DNA of 64,000 bases from Rhodospirillaceae bacterium (GTDB taxonomy: Bacteria; Pseudomonadota; Alphaproteobacteria; GCA-2731375). The notes below the pieces were generated by a model, which searched no databases, had not been told where the DNA came from, and worked only from the letters and a program-made list of their open reading frames with translations. The stretch spans positions 186,001 to 250,000 of the forward strand of contig JABJKS010000051.1 in NCBI GenBank assembly GCA_018660265.1, written 5' to 3'. This document shows, piece after piece, positions 7,309 to 16,394 of this stretch. Within the stretch, counting starts at the first letter, position 1. The number at the start of each line of letters is the position of its first letter. Made by a program: the position numbers and the translations under genes.

Positions 7309-9450
7309 CTATTCGCCAAGAAAGCGATTTAGTACGTTGAGGGTCAGGCGCGAGATGTTGTTGTCGCCACCATTCCAGGGCAGACAGCCGCAATAGGTGA
7401 TGGAGCCGGTGGAAAAGACATGGCCCCCCGACGGTGTGTCATAAAACAGCATATCGGCCCGGATCAGGTCCTCGGTGGGTTCCTTGGACCAGTTCATTAT
7501 GTGGGTCAACATCTCCTCCGGCACCATGATGGTGGTGTCGTCATGCCCTTCGGAGCGCGCGATGATGACCGCGTTTTGCGGTGTGCCCAGGCGTTTGTCG
7601 GCCCGGTCCAATTCAAACCCTGCCGCACCGCCGCCACTAAGGCCGAAATCTCCCAGGATATCGCCCTCAATGCCGTCGAATATCCAGTCCAACCCGGCAG
7701 CCTTGGCTTCAGGCGTGCGGCGATAGTGGGAGGCGGTGAAATTGCCCTGAGCCGTGAAACCCAGCCCCGCGATGGATTGCGGGGCCCGTCCGTTGCGCCG
7801 CCACATGCCGCCATAGTTGCCGTCAAAGGCGTTGAAATATTCTCCCGGTTCGGCGGCCCAGGCGCGAATGCCGCCTTCGCCGCGTCTGATCTCCAGCGCG
7901 CCGTCTTCTTCTTCGTGCAGGGCAATGCGCCAATAGAAACCATTGCCGCCCAAATACATAAAATTGCCGCCATTATCGCGATAAGCCTCAATCGCATCCA
8001 GGGTTTGGGCGGTGTGGTATTCGGGATGGCTGCCCGTGGTCAAAACCTGATAGGGGGCTATTGCCGCATAGCCGTCTGCGTGCAGTTGGTGATCCGTGAT
8101 CAGATCATACTCAATGCCCTTTTGATCAAGCCAGGTGAGCAGGTGCGTATCGGCAGGCAAATGCCGCATGCCGGAATCCGCCGCATCCGTGGAGGACAAA
8201 TATTCCGGGCGAACATTGAATAAGGGCCGGTTGTTGGAGGCATGGCAAATGCCGCTGCCATCGCCGTGGAAGTTATAGGTGGACAGGCCATATTCGGGAT
8301 GCACCGCAGGGTTCCACGGATAGGCATCCCATTCAGAAACCCGGCTGTGCCAGGATTCGTGATAAGTGGGCCGGGCATAGTTGCCATAGATCACATATGT
8401 GAAGGTAGAGACCAGGACGCACAATTTAGCCCGTGGTTTGCCCCCAGGTGCTACTCGGGGTGGCACGACGAAAAAGGGAATGCTGTCCTTATGGTCATTA
8501 CAGGTAATGCGGGCGTGATAGGCGCCCGAGGGCAGGTCATCTGGAATGGTAAAGGTAAAATCCGTCTCCCACTCAAAATCATAGATATCGTCGTCATGGA
8601 AGTGGATCGCGCCGTAATCAGCAGGGGCATGGCGGAAACACATGTCCCGTCCGCTCCAAGAGGACCCGGTCATGGCGCGGGCGGGCAGGTTGATCAATTT
8701 GCCATGCAGGCCGTTATGACTTGTGTCCTCAACATGGGTGGAGGAAAAATCACGGGTGAAATCCCATTGCGCCAATAACGCACCGTCATTGCCATGGATG
8801 CTGGGGGCCTCAATCTTGCCATTGAAGTGCGCGCCAATGCCGTTGCGCATACCGTTGTTGATGGCATTGTTGATATTGTCTGCCTCCATCGCGCCGATGA
8901 TGGGTTTACCTGATAGTTCCAATCCGCGCACACTTGTCGACCCGGTGGTGTCATGGCCCGCCTTCACGGGTTCCTGCCCGACGGCAAGTGTCGCACCGTC
9001 ATAGGTTAACCAAACCCGATACCAGACCCGTGTCTCCAACGGGGCCGAAGTGGCGATCCGGTGTTGGCCTGCCTGGGCGGTAACGTTACCGTTTTCGTCC
9101 AGCATCAATGTGATATCGCCGACCGACAGGATCGCCTGTTCACCCTTCAGGGGCAGGGTTGGCCAGATGGTGGCGCTGAGACGAAAGTCGCTGTAGGTCG
9201 ATGGCAGATCGCCGTTCGCGATGGCGTAGGAGCCGGGATAGAATTCCTGTACCCGTGAGGGATAGCTGCCTGAAATGGAGGAGGCGACGGGGCGCTCGAT
9301 AACGCCGGGGCCGGCTGGGTTCGGATCAGCGGAGATGGAGCGGAACAATTCCGCCTCAAACGGCTCAGCTGAAATTGAGCTGACTTTGAAAGAGATGGTA
9401 TCACCGGGACGACCGGACAGACGGTCGGAATAGCCAATCAAAGGGATCAC
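7309..9450 (-). CDS. N,N-dimethylformamidase large-subunit-like protein
   Basis: 713 aa from a GTG start at 9450, preceded by GGAGG. I prefer this to the longer start at 9513 because IPLIGYSDRLSGRPGD is where the conserved protein begins. The N-terminal half has an Ig-like segment and a LamG/concanavalin-like stretch (ILSVGDITLMLDENGNV onward). The C-terminal half holds the DMFase-type core: WDAYPWNPAVHPEYGLSTYN, TTGSHPEYHT and GGNFMYLGGNGFYWR. Known DMFases are mononuclear-iron amidohydrolases made of this subunit plus a small subunit of about 130 aa. I see no small-subunit gene next to it, so substrate and activity are open. Confidence 0.82.
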   Translation of the reverse strand: MIPLIGYSDRLSGRPGDTISFKVSSISAEPFEAELFRSISADPNPAGPGVIERPVASSISGSYPSRVQEFYPGSYAIANGDLPSTYSDFRLSATIWPTLPLKGEQAILSVGDITLMLDENGNVTAQAGQHRIATSAPLETRVWYRVWLTYDGATLAVGQEPVKAGHDTTGSTSVRGLELSGKPIIGAMEADNINNAINNGMRNGIGAHFNGKIEAPSIHGNDGALLAQWDFTRDFSSTHVEDTSHNGLHGKLINLPARAMTGSSWSGRDMCFRHAPADYGAIHFHDDDIYDFEWETDFTFTIPDDLPSGAYHARITCNDHKDSIPFFVVPPRVAPGGKPRAKLCVLVSTFTYVIYGNYARPTYHESWHSRVSEWDAYPWNPAVHPEYGLSTYNFHGDGSGICHASNNRPLFNVRPEYLSSTDAADSGMRHLPADTHLLTWLDQKGIEYDLITDHQLHADGYAAIAPYQVLTTGSHPEYHTAQTLDAIEAYRDNGGNFMYLGGNGFYWRIALHEEEDGALEIRRGEGGIRAWAAEPGEYFNAFDGNYGGMWRRNGRAPQSIAGLGFTAQGNFTASHYRRTPEAKAAGLDWIFDGIEGDILGDFGLSGGGAAGFELDRADKRLGTPQNAVIIARSEGHDDTTIMVPEEMLTHIMNWSKEPTEDLIRADMLFYDTPSGGHVFSTGSITYCGCLPWNGGDNNISRLTLNVLNRFLGE

Positions 9451-9555
9451 GGGGTCGTATCCTCCAAAACATGAAAACCGAGTGAAAGACAGGTTAACGG
9501 TAAACCTCAGCAATGGCTATAATGGCGACCGTCATTCAATTCCAGGGACCCTGCC

Positions 9556-10218
9556 ATGATCGACCTTTATACCTCGCCCACGCCAAACGGCTGGAAAGTC
9601 GCCATTGCGTTGGAGGAGTTGGAGCTGCCCTATCAAACCCATGTCCTGCAATTGAGCGAGAAGAAGCAGTACGAGGATTGGTTCAAGGCCATGAACCCCA
9701 ACAGCCGCATCCCCGTCATCGTCGATCGTGCGGAAAGCGATCTGACAATTTTTGAGTCAGGCGCCATTCTGATTTACCTGGCGGAGAAAACCGGTCGCCT
9801 CATGCCCACGGACGTGGCGGGCCGCATGGCGGTGATGCAATGGTTGATGTTTCAAATGGCCGCCATTGGGCCGATGCAGGGCCAGGCGGTTTCATTCGAA
9901 CGCTATTTTCCAGAAGACGTGCCGGCAGCCCGCAAACGCTATCACAACGAAACCCGTCGCCTGTACGAGGTGCTGGATGGCCATCTCGGCGACAACGAAT
10001 GGCTGGCCGGTGACTATTCCATTGCCGATATCGCCAACTGGTCATGGCTGCGCAGCCACAAATGGGCCCGTGTGCCCACGGACGGTCTGGAACATCTGGA
10101 ACGATGGATGGCGGCGAATGCGGCCCGCCCGGGTAGCCAGCGCGGCGTATTGGTGCCGCCATCGCCAGGCAAGGCGGAACTGGTCGCTGCGGGCGGTGCG
10201 CAAATCGTCACGCAATAG
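9556..10218 (+). CDS. Glutathione S-transferase family protein (YfcG/YghU-like)
   Basis: 220 aa cytosolic GST. The N-terminal thioredoxin fold contains [29 protein letters not shown] and [13 protein letters not shown] (glutathione site). The all-helical domain contains [17 protein letters not shown]. The TPNGWK start and the N-terminal Asn instead of Tyr/Ser resemble the disulfide-bond oxidoreductase class (YfcG/YghU). It is divergent from the DMFase-like gene across about 100 nt. Role in stress or xenobiotic handling is inferred. Confidence 0.9.
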   Translation: MIDLYTSPTPNGWKVAIALEELELPYQTHVLQLSEKKQYEDWFKAMNPNSRIPVIVDRAESDLTIFESGAILIYLAEKTGRLMPTDVAGRMAVMQWLMFQMAAIGPMQGQAVSFERYFPEDVPAARKRYHNETRRLYEVLDGHLGDNEWLAGDYSIADIANWSWLRSHKWARVPTDGLEHLERWMAANAARPGSQRGVLVPPSPGKAELVAAGGAQIVTQ

Positions 10219-10245
10219 ATGCCGCTTAGGTGTTCGAAGAACTGG

Positions 10246-10635
10246 TTAGTCGTGTTCCTTGATGCGGAGCTTTATGATCTGTCGGCGATGATAATTTCCG
10301 ATAATCCAAGAGAAGAAATCTCCAATACGAAATTTAAGGCCGTATTTTCTCCGTAAGTAGCCATAGGCGCGTTGAACAGTTTCGGCCTCATTAACGAGGG
10401 CCGCGCTGGTTTCAATCCATTCACCGGTTAGTTTGCCGCTGTAACTGCACGACGCAATTTTTACATCGGGGAAATTTCTAATTCTTTTGACTTTTCCTGA
10501 TTTTTGCAAGGCAAAGACATAGAAACAATTTCCGTCGCCTGCCTGTGCAAACCAAACAGGTGTATCGATAAAGCTGCCATCTCTCTTCCGTGTCGACAGA
10601 TTGATGTATTGCTCACGATCGGAAATGAATTCCAT
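10246..10635 (-). CDS. PPOX-class (split-barrel) flavin/F420-binding protein
   Basis: 129 aa single split-barrel domain. It has the usual order: an N-terminal YINLSTRKRDGSFIDTPVWF strand pair, CFYVFALQKSGKVKRIRNFPDVKIASC, then GEWIETSAALVNEAE. This layout matches small PPOX proteins that bind FMN or coenzyme F420 and reduce or sequester small molecules. The ATG at 10635 was chosen because upstream residues in the longer frame overlap the PhyH gene and are not PPOX-like. It follows the dioxygenase gene on the same strand by 34 nt. Cofactor identity is not decided by the sequence. Confidence 0.85.
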   Translation of the reverse strand: MEFISDREQYINLSTRKRDGSFIDTPVWFAQAGDGNCFYVFALQKSGKVKRIRNFPDVKIASCSYSGKLTGEWIETSAALVNEAETVQRAYGYLRRKYGLKFRIGDFFSWIIGNYHRRQIIKLRIKEHD

Positions 10636-10669
10636 GTTTGAATTCTTCCGCCCCGTTTGAACCAGACAA

Positions 10670-11497
10670 TTACGGCTGACGTTGCAACAGCGCCATGGGA
10701 CTGCCCACATCGACCACGCCGATCGCTTCATGGGCTTTGTAGCCCAACAGCTCCTGAATGCGCACGGGCATGTGGCGTACTTTTTCGATGGGCACGGTGA
10801 GAAAGCTGTTTTCCTCCGCCCGCAGCCAGCCGACCACATAGCCAAGGAACATGCCGCGGCGATGTTGAGCCTTTGTCTGATTGCCGCCGCCGCCATGAAT
10901 GGCTGAACCGAGATACATCAGGGCCGATCCTGCGGGCATCACGGCCTGGACAATTTCTTCGGGCCGTGCCTGGCGCTCGGGCGGCCATAAATGGCTGCCC
11001 GGTACGACCTGGGTCGCGCCGTTCTCTATTGTGAAATCCGTCAAGGCAAACATCGCCTCAACCTCCAGGGGATGTTTTGGTGCCTTTAGAAAGCTCCACG
11101 CATCTTCGTCCCGGTGCAATCGTTGCGGACTTTCGCCAGGGCCTATTTGGATCAACTGGCCCGTGTTGAAGATATAGTCATGGCAGTGCGGCAACAGGAA
11201 ATGATCCGCCGCAGCGCACAACAGCGGGCTTGCCATGACCTCGACAAATGTTTCGGACTTACCGGGAAGCCCATCAATACGGACCGTGGAAAGACCATAA
11301 AAATCGACCATCCTCTCGGCTGCCGGGTGACGGAGGCCCGGCGCGGTCGTGGCGATCAGGTTATCCAATTCCTGGTTTAGTTGGCGCAATTTCTCCGGCT
11401 CAAGAATATTCTCGACCACAACTGCGCCATCCCGCTGTAGCAACTCGAAAACATCTTCCGGCTCAGCAGTGGATTGAAGCTGTTCAAGTTTTGGCAT
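10670..11497 (-). CDS. Phytanoyl-CoA dioxygenase (PhyH) family protein
   Basis: 275 aa Fe(II)/2-oxoglutarate-dependent oxygenase of the PhyH family. The facial triad is visible as H128-x-D130 (LHRDEDAW) and H201 (SAIHGGGGN); R213/R214 are candidates for 2-oxoglutarate binding. The VVPGSHLWPPER loop is characteristic. A strong GGGGGGAGG Shine-Dalgarno lies 11 nt before the ATG. The substrate could be a fatty acyl-CoA or a secondary metabolite; nothing nearby fixes it. Confidence 0.9.
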   Translation of the reverse strand: MPKLEQLQSTAEPEDVFELLQRDGAVVVENILEPEKLRQLNQELDNLIATTAPGLRHPAAERMVDFYGLSTVRIDGLPGKSETFVEVMASPLLCAAADHFLLPHCHDYIFNTGQLIQIGPGESPQRLHRDEDAWSFLKAPKHPLEVEAMFALTDFTIENGATQVVPGSHLWPPERQARPEEIVQAVMPAGSALMYLGSAIHGGGGNQTKAQHRRGMFLGYVVGWLRAEENSFLTVPIEKVRHMPVRIQELLGYKAHEAIGVVDVGSPMALLQRQP

Positions 11498-11687
11498 GGC
11501 TAAAAATACCTCCCCCCTTGGTGTGAGCGTCTAGTGGTCCGATAATGTCATTGTAGCCACATCGGAACGGATTTCCAGATAGATGCTCTGTCCGGTTATG
11601 GCGTAAAGTCAACAAGGCGTGTACGATTTCCCTGATGATAGAATGTCTGCTTATTGGCCCGGTTTCATAGGTAAGGAACACAGAAAA

Positions 11688-12488
11688 ATGAAGACAGCTC
11701 AAGTCTCAACGGGTTCTCCGGCAACTGGGCCGGATATTTTGCCCGTGCGAACAATCGAAATATTGGAGCTTTTGGCGATTGCCTTGCGTGATTTTCGGGC
11801 CTCATACGTCTATGGCCTATCTATCAGCGGCATCTACACGGTGGGCGGATGGGTTCTTGTCCTGTTACTTGTGTACTTCGAGCTGCCCTATCTCGTCTAT
11901 CCGTTGGCCGCCGGCTTTGCCTTGATTGCGCCATTTATTGCCATTGCATTCTATGCCGTCAGCCGAAGCATTGAACGTGGAGAGACCCTTTCATGGCGCG
12001 GCATCCTCAACTCTGTACGGACCGCAGCCCGCGGCGACCTGGGCTGGATGGCTCTGGTTACGGGCTTCTCCCTTTTCATTTGGATGGATATTGCCGCGTT
12101 GTTGTTCTTTGGCTTCATCGGCTTGAAACCCTTTGATATCCAGGAACTGCTGCGCGTAATTTTCACCACGCCCATGGGTTTGTTGTTCCTCATGATAGGT
12201 AACGGTGTGGGGGCGATCCTTGCGTTTGCCGTCTTCTCTTTTTCGGTGATTTCCTTTCCGATGCTGTTTGACCGCGATGTGGATTTTGTTACTGCCATGA
12301 TCACCAGCGTGAAGGTCGTGCTGACCAACCGAAAGGCGATGACCGTGTGGTGCATAACGATTGCCATACTGATAGGTTTGTCCCTGCTGTCCGGCCTTAT
12401 CGGACTTCTTGTGATACTGCCTATACTCGGGCACGCATCGTGGCATCTATACCGCCGCGCCATTCCTAATAGACCGGTTGACGGGTAG
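11688..12488 (+). CDS. DUF2189 integral membrane protein
   Basis: 266 aa inner-membrane protein with about six hydrophobic helices after a polar N-terminus of roughly 35 residues. The C-terminal part has the DUF2189 pattern: FPMLFDRDVDFVTAMITSVKVV, then a helix pair ending ILGHASWHLYRR. I chose the ATG at 11688 because AGGAA sits about 10 nt upstream; an in-frame ATG at 11643 would add 15 residues. Family members often sit near respiratory or stress genes, but no molecular function is established. Confidence 0.85.
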   Translation: MKTAQVSTGSPATGPDILPVRTIEILELLAIALRDFRASYVYGLSISGIYTVGGWVLVLLLVYFELPYLVYPLAAGFALIAPFIAIAFYAVSRSIERGETLSWRGILNSVRTAARGDLGWMALVTGFSLFIWMDIAALLFFGFIGLKPFDIQELLRVIFTTPMGLLFLMIGNGVGAILAFAVFSFSVISFPMLFDRDVDFVTAMITSVKVVLTNRKAMTVWCITIAILIGLSLLSGLIGLLVILPILGHASWHLYRRAIPNRPVDG

Positions 12489-12552
12489 GCCTGGATTTAT
12501 ACCAACACCACTTCCAGCGTACGAAGGTGGACGGTGGACGGGAGACTGCGAC

Positions 12553-13728
12553 ATGACAACTGTAATCGAAGGCTTTTCCAATCCGGCATACCAAGCCGTG
12601 GCGGATGCTTTTGCCGCGAATTTTGACAACAACGATGAAGTTGGTGCCAGCGTCTGCCTAACCGTAGATGGGGAGACCGTCGTCGATCTTTGGGGCGGCG
12701 TCAAAGATACGGATACGGGGGCGGCTTGGGACAAGGATACGGTGTCTGTGGTCTTTTCCTGCACCAAAGCTGCGACCGCCCTGTGTGCCCAACGCTTGAT
12801 TGATCGCGGCGAATTAGACCTGGACGAAAAAATGTCCACCTATTGGCCCGGTTTCCGGGGCGAGGGCAAGGATAATGCCACCGTGCGGATGGCGCTGAAC
12901 CATTCGCTTGGTCTGCCGGCCTTTCGCGAACCGCTCAAAGACGGCGCTTACAATGATTGGGATTACATGGTTGAACGCCTCGAGGCGGAGGCACCGTGGT
13001 GGACGCCGGGCGAGAAGAACGGTTATCACATGGCCTCCTTCGGGTGGACAGTGGGGGAACTTGTCCGGCGCGTGTCCGGGAAATCACTGGGCGCGTTTTT
13101 TCAGGACGAAATCGCTGGGCCTCTTGGTCTTGATTTCTGGATTGGCCTGCCCGAGGAAATTGAGCCCCGGGTCGCCCCGGTTATCGGATTTATCCCCGAT
13201 GCGGATTTCGTGCCGACGGATTTTGTCAAAGCGGTGATGAGCGACAAAACATCGATCTCCCATCTGGCATTTCTTAACAGTGGGAAATTCTATCCCAATG
13301 GCCGTGAGGCCCGTGCTGCCGAAATCGGCGGGGCCTGTGGTGTTGGCAATGCCCGAAGCCTGGCGATGATGTACCGGCCCCTGGCCAATGGCGGTACCAT
13401 CGACGGCTATACTTTGCTGTCACCGGAACGCATCGAAGACATGCGCCAGCCGTCCATGGAGACCGACAGGGACCAGACCCTGTTGATCCCGAGCCGATTT
13501 GGCCAGGGCTTTATGCTGTCTATGGAAAACCAGGACCTGCCCGAGGGTAATTCCGCAGCGATTGGTGAAAAGGCCTTTGGCCATGTTGGTGCGGGCGGCA
13601 GCATTGGTTTCGCCGACCCGGAGCGAAAATTCTCTTTCGGCTATACCATGAACAAAATGGGCGGCGGTATCCTTTTGAACCAGCGCGGCCAGTCGCTGAT
13701 TGATGCGGCCTATGGCTGTTTAATTTAG
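12553..13728 (+). CDS. Serine hydrolase, beta-lactamase/EstB family
   Basis: 391 aa class C beta-lactamase-fold esterase. The catalytic S-x-x-K is SCTK at residues 69-72, and a YHMASFGW segment supplies the probable tyrosine. GHVGAGGSIGFADPERKFSFGYTMNKM is the C-terminal KTG-equivalent region. EstB-like members usually hydrolyse short acyl esters rather than beta-lactams. The start at 12553 has a GGAG 10 nt upstream. The longer frame overlapping the DUF2189 gene is less likely. It heads a plus-strand run with the crotonase, LLM oxidoreductase and MDR reductase. Confidence 0.9.
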   Translation: MTTVIEGFSNPAYQAVADAFAANFDNNDEVGASVCLTVDGETVVDLWGGVKDTDTGAAWDKDTVSVVFSCTKAATALCAQRLIDRGELDLDEKMSTYWPGFRGEGKDNATVRMALNHSLGLPAFREPLKDGAYNDWDYMVERLEAEAPWWTPGEKNGYHMASFGWTVGELVRRVSGKSLGAFFQDEIAGPLGLDFWIGLPEEIEPRVAPVIGFIPDADFVPTDFVKAVMSDKTSISHLAFLNSGKFYPNGREARAAEIGGACGVGNARSLAMMYRPLANGGTIDGYTLLSPERIEDMRQPSMETDRDQTLLIPSRFGQGFMLSMENQDLPEGNSAAIGEKAFGHVGAGGSIGFADPERKFSFGYTMNKMGGGILLNQRGQSLIDAAYGCLI

Positions 13729-13750
13729 TTGCAGTAGAGGTTTTTTTTTT

Positions 13751-14437
13751 ATGACTGATTTCGTCGACTACCAAATGAAAGACGGGGTCGCCACCCTGAC
13801 CATGAATGACGGCAAGGCCAATGCCTTTGGCATGGGCATGATGGCGGCGTTGACCGAGGGTTTGGATCGGGCAGCGGCTTTGGCGGATGTGGTTGTGATC
13901 GTGGGCAGGCCCGGATTGCTATGTGGCGGCTTTGATCTGAAGGTTATCAACGGCCCGGCTGAAGGTGTGCGGGAGATGGTGGAGGCAGGGGCGGAATTGT
14001 TGCTGAAAATCTATATGCATCCACAGCCCGTGATCATTGGCTGTACCGGCCATGCGGTCGCCGCCGGCGCGCTATTGTTGTTGACCGGGGACTATCGGGT
14101 TGGGGTTTCAGGTGATTTCAAAATCGGCCTGAACGAAACCGCGATTGGGTTGAGCCTGCCGACCTTTGGGTTGGAGTTGGCCCGCGATCGTCTGGATGGG
14201 CGCTACTTGAACCGGGCCACCATGGGCGCGGAATTGTATCCACCTACGACGGCAGCAGAGGTCGGCTATCTGGATGAAGCTGTGCGCGAGGGTGATTTTG
14301 GGGCGGCGTTAGAGGCCAAGGCGGCTGAACTGCGAGCGCTGGACCGGGATGCCTATACGGTGATCAAACATCGTCTGCGTGGTGCGCGGGAGACCTTGAT
14401 CCGGGATGGATTGCAGGCTGAAATGGACGCGCGTTAA
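13751..14437 (+). CDS. Enoyl-CoA hydratase/isomerase (crotonase) family protein
   Basis: 228 aa, shorter than the usual 255-265. The crotonase oxyanion-hole segment GLLCGGFDLKVI and the GHAVAAGALLLLTGDYRVG helix are present. The second catalytic region reads NETAIGLSLPTFGLELARDRL, lacking the usual PGxGGTxRL, and the C-terminal trimerisation helices are trimmed. A hydratase, isomerase or hydrolase role on an acyl-CoA is likely but the reaction is open. Ten consecutive T residues (13741-13750) separate its AGAGG ribosome site from the ATG, noted in findings. Confidence 0.85.
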   Translation: MTDFVDYQMKDGVATLTMNDGKANAFGMGMMAALTEGLDRAAALADVVVIVGRPGLLCGGFDLKVINGPAEGVREMVEAGAELLLKIYMHPQPVIIGCTGHAVAAGALLLLTGDYRVGVSGDFKIGLNETAIGLSLPTFGLELARDRLDGRYLNRATMGAELYPPTTAAEVGYLDEAVREGDFGAALEAKAAELRALDRDAYTVIKHRLRGARETLIRDGLQAEMDAR

Positions 14438-14457
14438 TATTTGCAGGAGAGAGCAGC

Positions 14458-15312
14458 ATGGAAGCCGGCGTATTTTTGGCCCTGAACGACACCACCCCGC
14501 CCGAGATCATTGCCCAAACGGCAGAGGCAATTGAGGAGCGCGATTTCCAGGCTATTTGGGTGCCGGAGCATGTGGTGCTGTTCGATGATTACGAGCCGAA
14601 CTATCCCTATTCCCCGGACGGTCGCATCGGCGCTTTCGGCAAGGGGATGATGGAGCCGTTTACCGCCCTGACCTATCTGGCGGCTCATACCAAGACCGTT
14701 CGTCTGGGCACCTCCATCTGTTTGATCACCCAGCGCAACCCGGTCTATACCGCCAAGCAGGTGGCGGATCTGGATTTCCTCTCCAACGGCCGGGTTAATT
14801 TCGGTATCGGCCTTGGTTGGTTGAAGGAGGAGTTCGAGGCCCTGAACGTGCCGTGGGAACAGCGGGGCAAGCGGGCCAATGAACATATCGCGGTGATGAA
14901 GGCGTTGTGGCAGGAAGAAGTCTCCTCCTTCGAAGGGGAGCTTTATCAACTGCCCAATTGCGTGATGTATCCAAAGCCGGTGCAAACGCCACATCCGCCC
15001 ATTTTTGTCGGCGGGGAAGGGGATGCGGCCCTGCGACGGGTGGCCGACCTGGCCCAGGGCTGGATGGGCGCGGGCGTCAACCCGGATGAATTGGTGGAAC
15101 GCATCGCGACCTTGCATGGCATGTTGCGGGAGAGGGGCCGCGCACCAGACGACGTTAAAATCTATACCCTGCCCAACCGCCGCCCTGATTGGGATCGTTG
15201 CCGCCGCCTCGAAGATGCCGGCGTTGAACAAGTCCTGCATATGGTGCCCATGCGCGAGATTGGTGAGACCAAAACCGCGCTTGATGATTTCGCGCGCATC
15301 GCCTTTGGTTGA
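14458..15312 (+). CDS. LLM-class flavin/F420-dependent oxidoreductase
   Basis: 284 aa luciferase-like monooxygenase fold. It shows the TIGR03619-type order: IWVPEHVVLFDDYEP, KTVRLGTSICLITQRNPVYTAKQVADLD, FGIGLGWLKEEFEAL, then PHPPIFVGGEGDAALRRVADLAQGW. These enzymes use FMN or coenzyme F420. A strong AGGAG precedes the ATG and the gene is 20 nt after the crotonase. Together with the crotonase and MDR reductase it looks like part of a small catabolic or redox operon, substrate unknown. Confidence 0.88.
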   Translation: MEAGVFLALNDTTPPEIIAQTAEAIEERDFQAIWVPEHVVLFDDYEPNYPYSPDGRIGAFGKGMMEPFTALTYLAAHTKTVRLGTSICLITQRNPVYTAKQVADLDFLSNGRVNFGIGLGWLKEEFEALNVPWEQRGKRANEHIAVMKALWQEEVSSFEGELYQLPNCVMYPKPVQTPHPPIFVGGEGDAALRRVADLAQGWMGAGVNPDELVERIATLHGMLRERGRAPDDVKIYTLPNRRPDWDRCRRLEDAGVEQVLHMVPMREIGETKTALDDFARIAFG

Positions 15313-15326
15313 GGCGAAAAATTATT

Positions 15327-16394
15327 ATGAACAACATGATAAACAGACTGGTCACCCTATCGGCCCGCCCGGATCAGAACGCGGGCAGTCACAGCCAGCT
15401 ATCCCCTGACAGCTTTAAGATTATCGAGCGCCCGGTGCCCGAGTTAGGGCCGGGCGAAGTCCTGCTGGCCAATATGTATCTCAGCCTTGATCCTTATATG
15501 GCGGCCTATAGTTTCTCGGTTCAAGCTTTGCAAGACGCGGTGGAGGCGCGCGTGGTCGCCCGTGTCGTTGCCTCTGACAACGCAGATCTGGCCGTCGGCG
15601 ATGTGGTCTGGGGTTTCTTCGGGTGGGAGCTGTATACGGTGCTGCCCGCGACGTTGCAGGACCACAAAGGCTATGACGTACGGCCCAACCGGATCGATCC
15701 GGCCACCTGGCCCAAAGATGCGCCATTGTCCTACGCCGTCTCGTTATTGGGGATGCCGGGTCTGACGGCCTATGTGGGCATCGTCGATATCGGCAAGGCT
15801 CAGGCGGGGGAGACGGTTTATATATCCTCTGCCGCCGGACCATTGGGTCAGGTCGCCGGGCAAATCGCGAAACAGCGCGGCTGTTATGTGGTCGGTAGTG
15901 CGGGCAGTGATGACAAGGTCGATTTCGTTCTCAGCCTTGGTTACGACGCGGCCTTTAACTACAAGACGACGCCGGATGGCATTCAAGCCGCGTTGGAAAC
16001 TCACTGCCCCAAAGGCATCGATGTCTATTTTGACAATGTCGGGGGTGAGACGTTGGATGCGGTGTTTATGGTCATGAACAAGGGCGCGCGTTTGGCCCTG
16101 TGCGGTATGATCTCCACCTATCAGAGCGACGATCCCTATCGCCTGGGGAATATGTTCATGGCGGTGCGCAAGACGGCGACCATGACCGGCTTCGTGATCT
16201 ATGATCACTTCCCGCAAAAAATGCCGGCCTATATTTCGCAAATGGGACAATGGTTGGCTGAGGGCAAGATACGTTATCAGGATGCGACGGTGGAGGGGTT
16301 GGATAATTTGCCAGAGGCCTTTATCGCCATGTTATCCGGACAGCACGGCCTGGGAAAATGTGTGATCGCATTGCCTGAGGCAGCCAAACCTTAG
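15327..16394 (+). CDS. NADP-dependent MDR-family oxidoreductase (CurA/leukotriene B4 dehydrogenase-like)
   Basis: 355 aa zinc-independent medium-chain reductase that should reduce an alpha,beta-unsaturated carbonyl with NADPH. The Rossmann part contains VYISSAAGPLGQVAGQIAKQRGCYVVGSAGS; FDNVGGETLDAVF and the N-terminal YLSLDPYMAAY are typical of CurA-like reductases. No structural zinc cysteines are seen. The ATG at 15327 is preceded by GAGG, which overlaps the LLM stop codon; two codons (TTG at 15309, ATG at 15336) are alternatives. Confidence 0.9.
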   Translation: MNNMINRLVTLSARPDQNAGSHSQLSPDSFKIIERPVPELGPGEVLLANMYLSLDPYMAAYSFSVQALQDAVEARVVARVVASDNADLAVGDVVWGFFGWELYTVLPATLQDHKGYDVRPNRIDPATWPKDAPLSYAVSLLGMPGLTAYVGIVDIGKAQAGETVYISSAAGPLGQVAGQIAKQRGCYVVGSAGSDDKVDFVLSLGYDAAFNYKTTPDGIQAALETHCPKGIDVYFDNVGGETLDAVFMVMNKGARLALCGMISTYQSDDPYRLGNMFMAVRKTATMTGFVIYDHFPQKMPAYISQMGQWLAEGKIRYQDATVEGLDNLPEAFIAMLSGQHGLGKCVIALPEAAKP

